A stretch of DNA of 64,000 bases from Pezicula radicicola (taxonomy: Eukaryota; Ascomycota; Leotiomycetes; Helotiales; Dermateaceae), in the NCBI GenBank assembly GCA_003008705.1, contig PDUO01000114.1, forward strand, positions 23,857-87,856. The letters run 5' to 3'. The position numbers were made by a program, and so were the translations under genes. Positions 10,584 to 21,613 of this stretch are shown one piece after another (positions within the stretch are counted from its first letter, which is position 1; every line of letters starts with the position of its first letter). A model generated the notes under the pieces. That model saw only the letters and a list, made by a program, of their open reading frames with translations. It made no database searches and was not told the origin of the DNA.

Positions 10584-11917
10584 ATGCATCTATTCAAGAA
10601 GTCATGGAGGTACCAGCCTCTGCTCAACAGCGAGAATAAGGATTCAGAACACGATGTACCTAAGCCATTTCTTGCGAAGAGGTCAGTGTGTGTCCTTGAT
10701 CACTGAATGTTCCAAGCAGCCCTACATCAATGCATCGAAGGGGCCTTACTAACCCGTCACAAATAGGAGATGCTCCTCGAACACAGTGGTGATAGTCCTT
10801 TCTCTCGCGCTCTCGCTTTCACTCCTCCTCGGCGGACTCTTCGAATGGGCCACAACAGGCCCGAAATGCCTGTATCCTCTATATCGCAAAGAGTGGCGCT
10901 CACTCAACACTTCTGAGCAGCAAGACTATGTCAAGGCCGTGCAATGCTTGGCACACCATCCCTCAAGATTCTTCGACAACACCTCTCTTTACGACGATTT
11001 GACTTGGGCCCACGGGCATATAGGCAGCTACACCCACTACGCAGCTGCTTTTCTCCCCTGGCATCGCATGTTTGTCCATGTTTACGAACAATTTCTGCGA
11101 GACATATGCGAGTACCAGGGGGCGCACCCGTAAGCTCAATTACTTTTCCACGATTGCGCGGGAACCTAACACAGGGAAATATAGCTACTGGGACTGGACG
11201 CTCGACTGGGAAGATATATCCAAGTCGCCCATCTGGGACTCAGTCCACGGCTTTGGGGGCAACGGCGACCTCGAAAGTCCGGAGATTCTGAACGGAGGGC
11301 ACTGTGTTATTGATGGGCCCTTCGCGAACGTAAAGCGAGCGTGGCGGGTGGACCCTGCCGGTGAGTCTCACGTGGTCAAGTACGAACCGCATTGCATTTC
11401 TCGCGGTTTTCTCGATCAGGACGACAACATTACGGATTTAGAGAGGAAAAGGATCCCCAAAATCCATAACCGGATCTCGCCTGAATATGTCAATATGACC
11501 CTGGCTCAGCCCGACTACGAATCATTCTTCCAAAAGTTTGAGGACGGGGCGCATAACGCTATTCCCTTGTTCATCCGTGGTGACTGGATCACCTTCTCAT
11601 CGCCCAATGGTTAGTATATGTATTCGTGCCTACCTTGGTAGGCCAGTTAGCTGATATTTGTTCCTATTTCAATTTGCTTAGATCCTGTCTTTTTCCTCCA
11701 CCACACCCAGGTGGACAGACTATGGTGGATTTGGCAGCAGCGAGATCCAGCCCATCGCCTCACGCAATTTCATGGCGCAACAGAAAATTTCCTACATCAC
11801 ATGGACAGTACTGGCGCTGCCATCTCGGACGTATTACCGATGGGCGGGTTGGTGCCTGACGGGACAGTAGCGGACTACATGGATACTACAGGAAGAGGTC
11901 TGTGTTATGAGTACTGA
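10584..11917 (+). CDS. Tyrosinase-like (UstQ-type) copper oxidase 1, intact
   Basis: Proposed exons are 10584-10681, 10767-11129, 11185-11609 and 11682-11917 (373 residues). The small first exon encodes a polar cytosolic tail; exon 2 opens with a membrane anchor (VVIVLSLALSLSLLLGGLF). The catalytic part has KEWRSL, the first copper site (HGHIGSYTH to FLPWHRMF), YWDWTLDW, HCVIDGPF, EDGAHNAI and the second copper site DPVFFLHHTQVDRLWWIWQQ. It ends in GLCYEY, the usual family terminus. UstQ-like tyrosinases hydroxylate or oxidise the core Tyr in dikaritin pathways, so this enzyme probably works on the precursor at 4569-3982. It shares intron positions with tyrosinase 2, showing a common origin. 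Confidence 0.9.
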
Positions 11918-12493
11918 GAAGAGACCTGATGTGCTACTGATATTCAAGTTGGTCTCATGTATTTCCTATCGAATGTCTCCGACTAAGGTGGCGCAAGGAG
12001 CTAACATACGGACATATTGGTTAAGGTAGTGACGCGGTGTGGAAACCAGCACATGTTACGGCGGCAAATAAACAGTTATGTCTTATTATACTATGTCGTA
12101 TAACAGAAGAGTAGAAATTCCCATTGTTAAAAAACGCATAAGGTTAATACACCATCAGTATCACAATGAATTAGTACATACATGAAGTCGGGATATCAGT
12201 CAATTAAGCTAAATCGTTTTCATTTGCATTCTCTTAAAGGATTTTCCATACACAAAGTCATAAAATGGTCCTAAAATCTATCGACCCTTAGACTAAAATG
12301 AAATAAATTGCATTAGGCGAAGTACTGAAGATGTCCAGAAATCATTATCACGTGGGATTATTTATGTACTACGGTGACATTTTTGTGACTCGTTAAAACA
12401 GTCGTGGATTATTAACGCGGTGTTGATTTGGGACGTTGCAGCCAAAGTCCGAATGCGAGCTCTTATTGTTCCCTGTAACGACCTCCCTGTATA
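11918..12493. other. Intergenic, no gene seen
   Basis: The stretch downstream of tyrosinase 1 should contain its 3' untranslated region. Both strands are interrupted by stops and no motif is recognisable. Confidence 0.5.
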
Positions 12494-12757
12494 CTCTCCC
12501 CCCCTCCCCCCTAAATAAAGGTTATTCGGTGGGCAGGTAGAACCAGCTGTCAGGGGGGTCTAACAAATAGAAAATACTACTTTCGTAGCCTGACAGGAGG
12601 CAGACCACTCGAACCTTCTTACAACAGACTAGATTTTGGCCTGTGCAACAAAGGCAGGCAAGGGCTTCTCAAGGGCTTCAACCACTTAATGTATACCCTC
12701 TATCGCTCCGACCCGCTAGCCCACCGAATAAACCTTTATTTAGTGGGGTGGGGGGAG
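12494..12757 (+). mobile_element. MITE-like element, copy A (inverted partner at 15146-15433)
   Basis: The ends are inverted repeats: a C-rich run, then CTAAATAAAGGTTATTCGGTGGGC, which recurs inverted near 12718-12745. The interior matches the reverse complement of 15146-15433 along its length: shared landmarks are GTAGAACCAGCTGTCAGGGG, ACAAATAGAA, CTCGAACCTTCT, GACTAGATTTT, AGGCAGGCAAGGGCTTCT and GCTTCAACCACT. No coding frame is present. Outer boundaries are approximate. Confidence 0.8.
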
Positions 12758-12989
12758 TCCCGAATATCCCTGTACAGCAAAAACACTACCATTTTATTAT
12801 TATAGGTGCCCAATAAATATAACAGTGTTACCGACAATGTCAATTATTTTAGCATACCGATTACCAGGTTGGAAATATTTATTGACACCCTCTCAATATA
12901 AGCTTCCGCGCCTTCCGAACTATATACAGTAGGTGGACATATGGGTGGATATAAGTCTATCCGGTACCCCTCTTTTACACTAAAACTTA

Positions 12990-13430
12990 TACCTAACACT
13001 TTAAAGGTTTATAGTAAAGAAGAGACGAGCGTCGGCCCCCGGCTAAATCTTATAGTAAAGAAGAGATAATAAATTTAATTCTTTATACTAGACTTATTTA
13101 TTTAATAGTTACTTATATTTTTATATTTTCGGATTAAAATTATAGGCTACTAGGATTAATCTAAAAAGATTGGAAATAAGAGAAGCTTATAATTTAATAG
13201 TTCTATACTAAAATTTACTTAAAAATTTACTATCTTAAATTACTTTAATTTTCTATAGTAATTATTAGATATAATTAAAATCCAATTTAGAAAAGTCTAC
13301 TTTAAATACTAAAACGATTTACTAGTTAGATTTTTAGATATAGTTATAGCCTAAGTTTAAGTTATATACATAGATGTAGTAGGTAAGTTTTAGTGTAAAA
13401 TCGGCTACCTGACAGACTTATGTCCACCAA
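12990..13430. repeat. AT-rich, RIP-like island
   Basis: A/T-dominated, C-depleted sequence with stops in every frame. It separates the tyrosinase 1/MITE block from the next gene. No parent element can be recognised. Confidence 0.6.
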
Positions 13431-13750
13431 TTGTAGTACAAGTTCCGACCTTTATTCGGTAGTAGCATTTACGACGCAAACGGAACTTCCCGTCGTGACT
13501 TAAGCTATTATTCTCGGTAGTTGTAGATAGTACGATTTCGAGAAACATCTCAACTTACTTGCCATGTCCTGCTGGGGGTTACATAGTAGCGTAGTTCCTA
13601 GCGCCACTTAATTACCTGAGACCCCATCATCAAGACCTCTACATAATCATTCTATCAGCCCTCGGCCGCGGTTTCTACTTTGTTTCGGGTAATCGTACAA
13701 ATCGAGGGTTTCCATACTTTCTCAGCTCAGCTTAACGCGAGGTTTGCATC

Positions 13751-14521
13751 ATGAAAGCAATCATCAAAGCAATCATGGCTCGACGTTCAGGAGCATACGT
13801 CGGTTTAGACACTACGGAACGCCAGACACAGTCAAGGGGCTCGTCTGAGGACGAGTCTATAACGACGGAGGTGTGCTTAGAAGCGACACATAACAGCCAA
13901 GAACCCTCTTGGGAGTTAAAGGGTCAGCACAATAAGGCATGGTGGCAGACGGCCGCCTTAGTCGTGTTCCTCCTTCTTGCTCTCGCTGCTGGCCTGATAT
14001 CATCCGCGGTAACGATGGGTTCCTTTGCGCATACCAGCACTACATCTGCTAGCACTACACCTGGCCAGATCTCTTTGGGCACTTGTGGACACTCAGCACA
14101 AGAAGCACATGAGAAGGGCTGCGTCTTCGACCTTTTCATGGGCGGGTTTTCCCACCGGCAGTGCTTCCATCAGGATCTCAATGACCGATACGTAGACAAG
14201 TACGACTTGAGGTTCTATAGTGACATTGAGGGAATCGATGAGATAAGCAGAGAGGAGGTTATGACTGGGGACTGGGTTGAGCTCTGGCTCAACGGGACGT
14301 TTCACTACGCACATTGTGCTTACATGTGGGAGAAGCACCTTAGGGCGTTGAGATCTGGGAATAGTGTATTGGCGATGGATTCACGCACTCGAGATGCTGA
14401 ACATGTCATCCATTGCACCGACTTCATTGGACGGCCGAACGCGACGTACATTACTGGACAAGCCACTTCACACATCAAACAGAGTTGGCTTATAGAATGT
14501 ATAGTCGGTCCTATTATTTAG
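13751..14521 (+). CDS. Single-pass membrane protein with CxFD and HxxHC motifs, RiPP-cluster companion family
   Basis: An intronless frame of 256 residues. Residues about 1-60 are polar, one membrane helix follows (WWQTAALVVFLLLALAAGLI), then a short Ser/Thr linker. The rest carries a conserved pattern: CGHSAQEAHEKGCVFDLF, a cysteine near CFHQDL, HYAHCAYMWEKHLRAL and a final HVIHC. I know this arrangement from unnamed fungal membrane proteins that recur beside UstYa genes; it resembles UstYa in having an anchor and HxxHC-type motifs but is a distinct family. A role as an accessory oxidase is inference. The family's expected W-P block after CVFD is replaced by GGFSHRQ. The tail after HCTDFIG is unusual and may be a run-on. 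It lies between two inverted MITE copies. Confidence 0.65.
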   Translation: MKAIIKAIMARRSGAYVGLDTTERQTQSRGSSEDESITTEVCLEATHNSQEPSWELKGQHNKAWWQTAALVVFLLLALAAGLISSAVTMGSFAHTSTTSASTTPGQISLGTCGHSAQEAHEKGCVFDLFMGGFSHRQCFHQDLNDRYVDKYDLRFYSDIEGIDEISREEVMTGDWVELWLNGTFHYAHCAYMWEKHLRALRSGNSVLAMDSRTRDAEHVIHCTDFIGRPNATYITGQATSHIKQSWLIECIVGPII

Positions 14522-15145
14522 ATTAGGTTGCTAGTTGCAAATGGGTTTAGTTACAAATGAGTGTCTAAGCGGTTAGGGTACAACGTAAGGGACTAGGTAC
14601 TGATAAGGATCTTAGAATTGAGGTCTCTGAATAGATTTGGAACGCCTGGAGTCCAATCGTGTAGTACAGTGATACGTAAAATCTACAGCGCTATAACCCT
14701 TCTAAATTTATAAAGGGTAATAAATCTTTTAAATAAATCTATTAACTTAGATATATTTGATTAATACTTATTAATCTATAGTAAATTAATAACTAGAAAT
14801 AATTATTATGTTATTATGTTATTACAGAATATCGAAATAATTTTATATAGTAAAAAAAAGTTAATGTATTGCTAGGAAGTGTCTGTGCCTTACTAACGTA
14901 GCGCGGTGCCTTTACTTTAGTAAGGCTAGGGTGGGCTTACGGTCAGACACAGTGAGCTAAGATAAGATTCCGTCCATACTATGAACAGTATAGTAGCCAA
15001 TTTTATTCAGTTCAATGTAGTGGTAAAGTCAATTTCGACAGGTTGGCTATGCTTCGACGATTGGGGTGAACCGAGGTCGTTGGTCTCTAGACCCCGGTGA
15101 GCTTCGAATGTGGGGACAAATAGTTTTGAAACAGTGAAAGCCCTA
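14522..15145. other. Intergenic, partly AT-rich
   Basis: 14700-14870 is AT-rich and RIP-like. The rest shows no gene, though GTGTCTGTGCC near 14880 and GTCAGACACAG near 14945 are loosely complementary and may be another degenerate inverted-repeat element. Confidence 0.4.
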
Positions 15146-15433
15146 CTATCCCCCCTCCCTCCTAAATAAACTTTATTCGGTGGGCTCTATGGGTCGGAAC
15201 TATGGAGGGTATACTCTGAGTGGTTGAAGCCCCTAAGAAGCCCTTGCCTGCCTTGTTGCATAGGCTAAAATCTAGTCTACTGTAAAAACTAAGGCGTATA
15301 TAGAAGGTTCGAGTAGCCTGTCTACCTGCTGACAGGCTACCAAATTACCGGTAGTATCTTCTATTTGTTAAGACTCCCCTGACAGCTGGTTCTACCCGCC
15401 CACCGAATAACGTTTATTTAAGGGGGTGGATAG
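15146..15433 (-). mobile_element. MITE-like element, copy B (inverted partner of 12494-12757)
   Basis: 288 bp bounded by CTATCCCCCC and GGTGGATAG, with a TA directly outside each end (15144-15145 and 15434-15435). Inside the ends lie CTAAATAAACTTTATTCGG and its inverted counterpart CCGAATAACGTTTATTTA. The body is the reverse complement of copy A. TA flanks and a CTA start match the small elements at 7514 and 15556, suggesting Tc1/mariner-type mobilisation. Confidence 0.82.
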
Positions 15434-15555
15434 TAAAGCTTACTTACTGTATTGAAAAGCTTCTACGGGTGCTTCGGAAGCTTATTCGTCGTTCTAGTTT
15501 CCCGAGTACGAAGTACGACTGTGAATCCTTCGTCTCTCTGATGTTTTTTAAACTT

Positions 15556-15630
15556 CTATCCCGCCCCCTGAATGAAGCTTATTTTTTTGGCTTTTGCCAC
15601 ACATAAGCTTCGTTCAGGAGTGGGGGATAG
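15556..15630. mobile_element. 75-bp inverted-repeat mini-element
   Basis: CTATCCCGCCCC followed by TGAATGAAGCTTAT pairs with ATAAGCTTCGTTCA followed by GGGGGATAG across a loop of about 20 bases. The outermost CTATCCC/GGGATAG matches the ends of MITE copy B, so it may use the same transposase. Confidence 0.6.
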
Positions 15631-15866
15631 TACTGTAGTTATCGCTGTCGCAGATGAAGCAATCTATAGTAGTGCAAAAAGAATGTACACCCCTCCCCCT
15701 GCTAGCCCTCAGACCAACTACGTATTCTAGCCACTGTTTTGATGCTGATTTTTTATCCTAAATCTATCCTCTTTTATATTACAACACCAGTTCAATAGCC
15801 AAATCACTATACTCACGAAAAGTCTTTTGAGATCTGACCTGTAATCGTTAAACCCCCGGATCCGCG

Positions 15867-17068
15867 ATGATGGCTATTAACGATAAAGATCATCTTCACG
15901 ACGAAGAATGGGATACACTTCTCAACGAGGCGCGTGGTCTAGGAAGAGCCCGAAAGAGCAGACTTCTGCTCTTCTGGCAATACGCCGTAATTGGGTTGCT
16001 CCTTTCATCGTACCTCCTTCTGCTCTATTCCTACATACGAGACGTGCGCACCGCCCCCGGATTTTGCGTGAATGAATCGGAAGGCAAGTCTACGGAGTCT
16101 GGCAACATCATCGTATACTTACCGGAGGATGCAATGCAGTAAACTACTCGGATGCCTACGAGGCTGCAACACCAATAGCTCTGGCGGAATTAAAGTCTCT
16201 GCTTACGGTAGGAGTCTACGTGTTGATGGTAGACACCTGGCTACCATGGGATAAACACGAGCCTATCGATTATGGCAAGGCAATCCAGCAGACCTTCTTC
16301 GAAGGGAAGGAGTATCGCGAAAAAATTCGCCCTACAATTTACCCTATTCTGAAAGCAATTAGCGAGCTGGGCCTTGATAATGTACCTGATATGATGACAT
16401 TCTTGCCCGACCCCGAAGACCCCGAGTTCCCGCTCCAGGCCTTTGGTCTACAGCTCCTACTTGATCAGGCACCTCGTTCCCTGTTGAAAGGTATTAACGT
16501 CCGCTGGACCTACGCCTACTTTGGTGAAATTTCGATCAGATACGTGCAGCAGTTGCAAGCACTCCCACCTCATCTGGACCCGCGTTCTTGGGAGCGCTGG
16601 AACGTCTCCGTTGACTATTGGGTCTGGACACGTCTGTACTGGGCGGCGCGAATCGTGCACAACGACAGATGGGCCGAGAAAGCCATAGCCTTTACAGAAG
16701 CTACGCGCGAGTTTGTGGAGCAGAAGTATCAGACACGAGATCCCTATCGTGACCATCCTGAGAAGCGATGGGATCTATATGGATTCCCCAAGATGCTGTC
16801 CGAAGGTGCACCAAAAAAACCTGGTGTCGCCGAGGGCTTGTTCTGGTTGGCCTGCTTGATGGACGTTCACTACCCTCTTCTGAAGCGCTATGGTCGTTAT
16901 CCCTATCAAAATGGTGCCTTCGGAAGGACCCCTACAGCTGATGAGGAAGAATGGTGCAATACGACAGGTTGGAACAAAATGTGTTGGCCAGAAAGCGCGG
17001 AACGCATCAGGGAGGATGTTGAAGCCGGGCGCTGGACCCCTTTAGGAACAGGAGAGCAAATGGGTTAG
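15867..17068 (+). CDS. Membrane-anchored DUF924-like protein
   Basis: The N-terminal exon (from ATG 15867) encodes a polar tail and one membrane helix (LLLFWQYAVIGLLLSSYLLLLYSYI), as in UstYa-type anchors. After an intron I could not place with confidence (somewhere between about 16065 and 16200), a long frame to 17068 carries a DUF924-like domain: LQLLLDQAPRSLLKG, the aromatic YVQQLQ helix, and KRYGRYPYQNGAFGRTPTADEEEW near the end, matching the family's DQ-PR and GR-P-RN pattern. DUF924 is a helical, TPR-like domain of unknown chemistry, usually cytosolic in bacteria. Its fusion to an anchor and its place beside the UstYa, tyrosinase and precursor genes suggest it acts on or chaperones the RiPP in the secretory pathway; this is inference. 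Confidence 0.72.
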
Positions 17069-18006
17069 AGAAGGTATATCTTATGCGCTATGGTAATGTT
17101 TTGGTAATTCGAACAGTGACCGCATTGGGCTATCGATCTCGTCACTTGAATCATGAGTGCTACTTTTTAGTATATTATAGCAAAGGAAAGTTTGTTGCCG
17201 AAGTCTACCTTTATTAAGTCCTACATGCGAGAACACGAATATAGAAGTGATTGCCTATTAAAGCTCGGCACTACTTGACTTGCCTATACTATAGGGGTCT
17301 ACCTAGAAGTACTACAAGCTATCGATAGCGGCTTACTTTCTGTATAATAGATCTTTTGGTAGCTATTATTATACTAGTCTATACCTTTCTTAGTTGTTAT
17401 TCCCTTAGTTAAGTAATAGAATAGTATATAGTAGAGAATTATTAGTAGGGTTCTTTATTTACTTTAATTTCTATTTACTTTATTATTCTAAGTTCCTTTT
17501 AATATACTCTTATACTCTTATAGTATTTAAAATAATTAATTATAATATTATAAATTAAGTATTAAAGATAAAGGACCCTTATAACTCTATATAGAATAAA
17601 TTATTTTTATTATAGAGTATATTAATTTTATATTATTAATATATTTAATACTATAAGGTCTAAAACATAGTCTAAAACAATTATATAAGGGTTACCTAAT
17701 TGTTAGACTAACGTTAGAATTAATAATTTAAAGGTTTACTTAGGTAAGACCTACTTATTAACAAGGAATAATCCGGCCGGGGGGGCTCTATACTAGTTCC
17801 CTCTAGTACAAGCGTATGTCCTATTAGGAACGTTTAGGCCGCTTGTGTAGAGCGGTTGGCGAAAAGGCGCCACGAGCGAAGTCCCCGAGATTCTTAAGCT
17901 GAAGCATCGGGTGGGGAGCTTTGTAGGAAGAGATAATGAAATTACAACGTCGACTTGCCTGGAGACAGTCGATTAACTTCACACAGTCTTTCTCGATCTA
18001 GGGACG
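17069..18006. other. Gene-free stretch, mostly AT-rich and RIP-like (17340-17770)
   Basis: No gene is supported. It marks the right edge of the RiPP block. A short GC-richer piece at 17770-17900 shows nothing recognisable. Confidence 0.55.
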
Positions 18007-18240
18007 ATGACTATCAAATGTTCTTCGCTAGTAATTCTATTCACGTGGCCCACTGCCATGGGTCCATCATTCTTCTCCCTACTCACTGTTAATCATCTGG
18101 TGGCTCTTGTCATTCTCGGACATTTTGCTGCTTTGTTTTATAATGAGCGCAACACATGGTGGTTGACTCGTTGTTACGAGCGGATCATTAAGTCACTTGA
18201 GGTTATTCTCCCTCCTGAATACTTGGATTGGCTGTTGTGA
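18007..18240 (+). CDS. Possible small membrane protein, unrecognised
   Basis: An ATG-initiated frame of 77 residues with a hydrophobic first half (two possible membrane segments around residues 5-25 and 28-45) and a more polar C-terminus ending LPPEYLDWLL. No family is recognised and no intron or homologue supports it. It could be a chance frame. Confidence 0.25.
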   Translation: MTIKCSSLVILFTWPTAMGPSFFSLLTVNHLVALVILGHFAALFYNERNTWWLTRCYERIIKSLEVILPPEYLDWLL

Positions 18241-18728
18241 CCTAAACAGATATGTAACATGGTTGATTGTGGGTAACTGTAAGGAATACACAAGATAGAG
18301 CTCTGTTATTGGTGTCAAATGGAGCGACGGTGCAGGGAGGAAGGGGTGTATATGTATTGAACTACGACTTTGTGGAAATTGTATATGCATATAATGAGTG
18401 AATTGTGAGTACTTGGCCTCTGAATACGAGGTTAAGTAGTAGGCTATATATACTAAATAAGTGGCATCGAATTCATCCCGAATATTATATAAAATAGGTG
18501 ATTTGTAATGTATAAGGGTTATGTAGCCTTAGTTACAGATTAGGGCTAATTAATGCAGATCTTATAAATTAGAAAGGATCGAAAATAAAGCTAATATAAG
18601 GATATACCCTATGCGATAGCACGTAATTTATGGGCAACAATATGGTATCGTTGGTATTGTTTTAGATACGTTCTTCAAATTTCCGGCGGACTTTCCAAAT
18701 TTGGACATGTAGTTTCTGTTATTACACC

Positions 18729-21613
18729 CTATTTCTTCCTTTCAAATCCATCGATGACAATTTTCACGAATTCAGGATCCCAGCCTCCCTTCTGGCTGTT
18801 CGAATTTTGCTCCCGCTGACGTGCCATATACGAACCATAAACCTGCCTTGCGAGCATAATATTCTTCTGCGCAGGCGAAAGTGAAGCAGTATTCATCGAT
18901 TTGTACATTCCCAGCGCAGGATATGCCAGAAGACCGAACATGGCTGTGGTAAAGATCAGTCTAGACCTGACTAGGAAAGAAAATAAAGGGCTGGTTGAGG
19001 CCGAGAAAGATTTACTAACCAGCGCCGGGCTTCGCAAACAGACCTACACTACCTTTGGCAAAGCCTTTTGAAAATCCCCACAAGCCCTCTTCTTTGGCCC
19101 CCTTATATGGCTGCGTAACAACTCCAGAAATGCCATCCATAAAGCCGTGTCCAAAGTTCTATACAAGAATAAACTGATTAGAACGAATCCCTAAAACTTG
19201 ACGAACTCAAATTAACGTACCTTCCCAGCAACAACACTACCGCTTTTAATATCTTCCACAGGACCATAATCTTTGACCTTCTCCCCGTACAATTTTGGCA
19301 AGTTGTGCAAACCCTCTGTCATGGCTAATGGGACATCCACAAGAGTGGCTTTTATAACATTCCCGCTCATCTTTCCGAACCCTTTTCCGGCGGCGATTCC
19401 TGCGGCGCTGTTCTTGTTACCGTTGCTGCTGCGATAGGCACTGACCGGACCTGTGAAGACTTCGCCAAGTCCCATTGTGAAATCTACCATTGTACCGAGG
19501 AGGGTGGACGAGGTGGCTGTGAGGGGATCCCATCGCTCATTGTTAATTTGAATTGGCTTGGATTGATACCTGGACATCGTAGCTCGTTAGCGATGGAAAA
19601 TCTCAAAACTCTCGCCTTCGACGACTCACAAACTAAGATATTTGACATCAAGTTTCTTCTGCTCTATCAGAATAAATGCCGCTTTATCTGATATCTTAAG
19701 ATATTTCTTGGACTTCTTGTAGATCCAAACTGCTGCTTCGTCGGGTACCAAGTCGCAAGTCATAGCTTCTACCGGTAAGTTATTTTCGAAAGACTGCACT
19801 GTAGTTTTCACACCGCTTTCCATTTGCATCTTTCGAGATATCTCTGCTGCAGAATTCAGAGCTTGTGGTGTTAGACAAAACTGTATGGCTTTTGTGAGGT
19901 TGTCTGTGTTTAGTGACTTGTTGTGAATAGGCTGTGGACCCGCGCCGGCTGCTGCTATCATTTGGCCCCAGAATGGTTGACTTTCGAAGTTAGCTACTTG
20001 CTTGAAAAGGTTTCGAATACGTACTCGCCAAAGAAAGGAACGATTGTAGTAGGTCGACCATTAAAGAGACCACAAGCCGTTGTGCCAGCCCCACCATGAT
20101 GGACGACGCATGATACATGCTTGAAAAGCCATTCTAGTGGTAAAATTAGCTAATATTCTTCAGAGGCTCAACAGCGAGGAGCATATGTACCATGTGGGAA
20201 GTCATTTAAGAACAACACATTTGGATCACTCTGACCAATACCAAGTTTACTCCATCCCCGCGAGATGATGGCCCTTACTCCGCATGCACGAACAGCGTCG
20301 AGTAAGATATTCGTCATCTTTGCTGCATCATCCATGACGATACTTCCAAAGCCAATGTACACTGGTGGTGGACCCCCTTTCAAGAACGCATCGAGCTCTG
20401 GGTAAGGTGCGTAATTTGGCTCCTCACAGAAGAAGAAACCGCACACGTCTGATGGGAATTAGTACCGCCATGCGAAGTTGATTAGATGACTTTGAGAGAC
20501 GTTTGCATACCAATATAGGAAGGCTAATCCGATGGTTTGGCAACAAATGCTGGAGACCAGCAGTAAGTGAATGGCACTTTCAGATACTCAGCAACCCCAG
20601 CCCCTATCATGGCAGGCATCGCTTGGAGACTTAGCGACTTCTTTCGCAAGAAGTTTATGATATCGGACAAGCTATTCTTGGTCAGCCAATATGTTATACT
20701 CTTGCCTCTCTCTCTCAGGGTGCCTTACCCTTGCCAAGTCATTAGTTCAACTAATCCATACGATAAGTAATTCATGGTATGCGGGTCCGCATCTGATTGT
20801 TCAATGTTTGCAAGAGGATGAGGAAATGCTCTTGTAGGACTCCATGGCATAGTAAACATGAGATGGAGCGGTACTCCTAAGGCTTGCGCGCAATGTACAT
20901 GGGCAAAGCTCGGTGGATTGGCAATAATGGCCTCCGCAACGAACGGGGTATTTGTCTCCGGATCAGGCTCTATACACGACCTCCAACAGCCCTCAAGCAT
21001 TTCGAGTATCATTTTGCGCTTCCGGGAAATTTCGCCTGCTAGGACAGTTTCAAATTTTGGGATAATTCCCGGATTTTTAACCATGTACTAAATCCCAACC
21101 ATAATTTAGATTCAAAGTACTGTACCAGATCCGGAACAACAGCACACTTACTGCCATGAGTGAAGATGGATCGCCACCAATAGGGAAAAACTCCAGCTCT
21201 GATTCTCTAACAAAGTCTTTGAAAACATCGTGCGTCGCGATTCGAATTCGATGTCCTTTTGACCGCAGCTCGCTTCCCAGAGCCAAGAAGGGCTGAACAT
21301 CGCCTGAGTGGCTTAGCTATGTAGCATGAATGCTTTTAACGGGATCACCAACCTCTGCTTCCAACGATTTGAATAACAATGTTCAAACGCGGAGACTTTG
21401 AAGTAATTGGGCTGATTGAATGAACTTCCTGCAGCGGAATCGGAGGCAGAGAATTTGATACCGTTGCGGAGGCGTGGATCTCGATTGCAAGTCTTCTATC
21501 ATCTAAGGATCTCAATTGACTGTGCTTATAGTAACTCAGTCTTGGGATTGTAAAAGCTTACCTTGGGCAATTACAGATGTATGAACCTGTTGACCGGTCC
21601 CTTTTAGCTCATG
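18729..21613 (-). pseudogene. Sterol 3-beta-glucosyltransferase-like UGT (GT1/GT28 fold), with premature stop and no start
   Basis: Roughly nine exons read right to left. Landmarks: [20 protein letters not shown] (nucleotide-binding N-domain), the [12 protein letters not shown] and [18 protein letters not shown] blocks, PVYIGFGSIV, and the sugar-nucleotide site CVVHHGGAGTTACGLF followed by PTTIVPFFGDQPFWG. A long C-terminal extension (TMVDFTMGLGEVFTGP, KGSVGLFAKPGA) ends at 18729; it is common in fungal UGTs of this type. Two defects are seen. At 20526-20524 the codon after AKPSD is TAG where the family has Trp, a G-to-A change of the kind RIP makes. Upstream of 21562 the frame runs into a stop at about 21614 without an ATG, exactly where the divergent GH78 frame begins. 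The transferase would glucosylate sterols or other lipids if intact. Confidence 0.8.
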
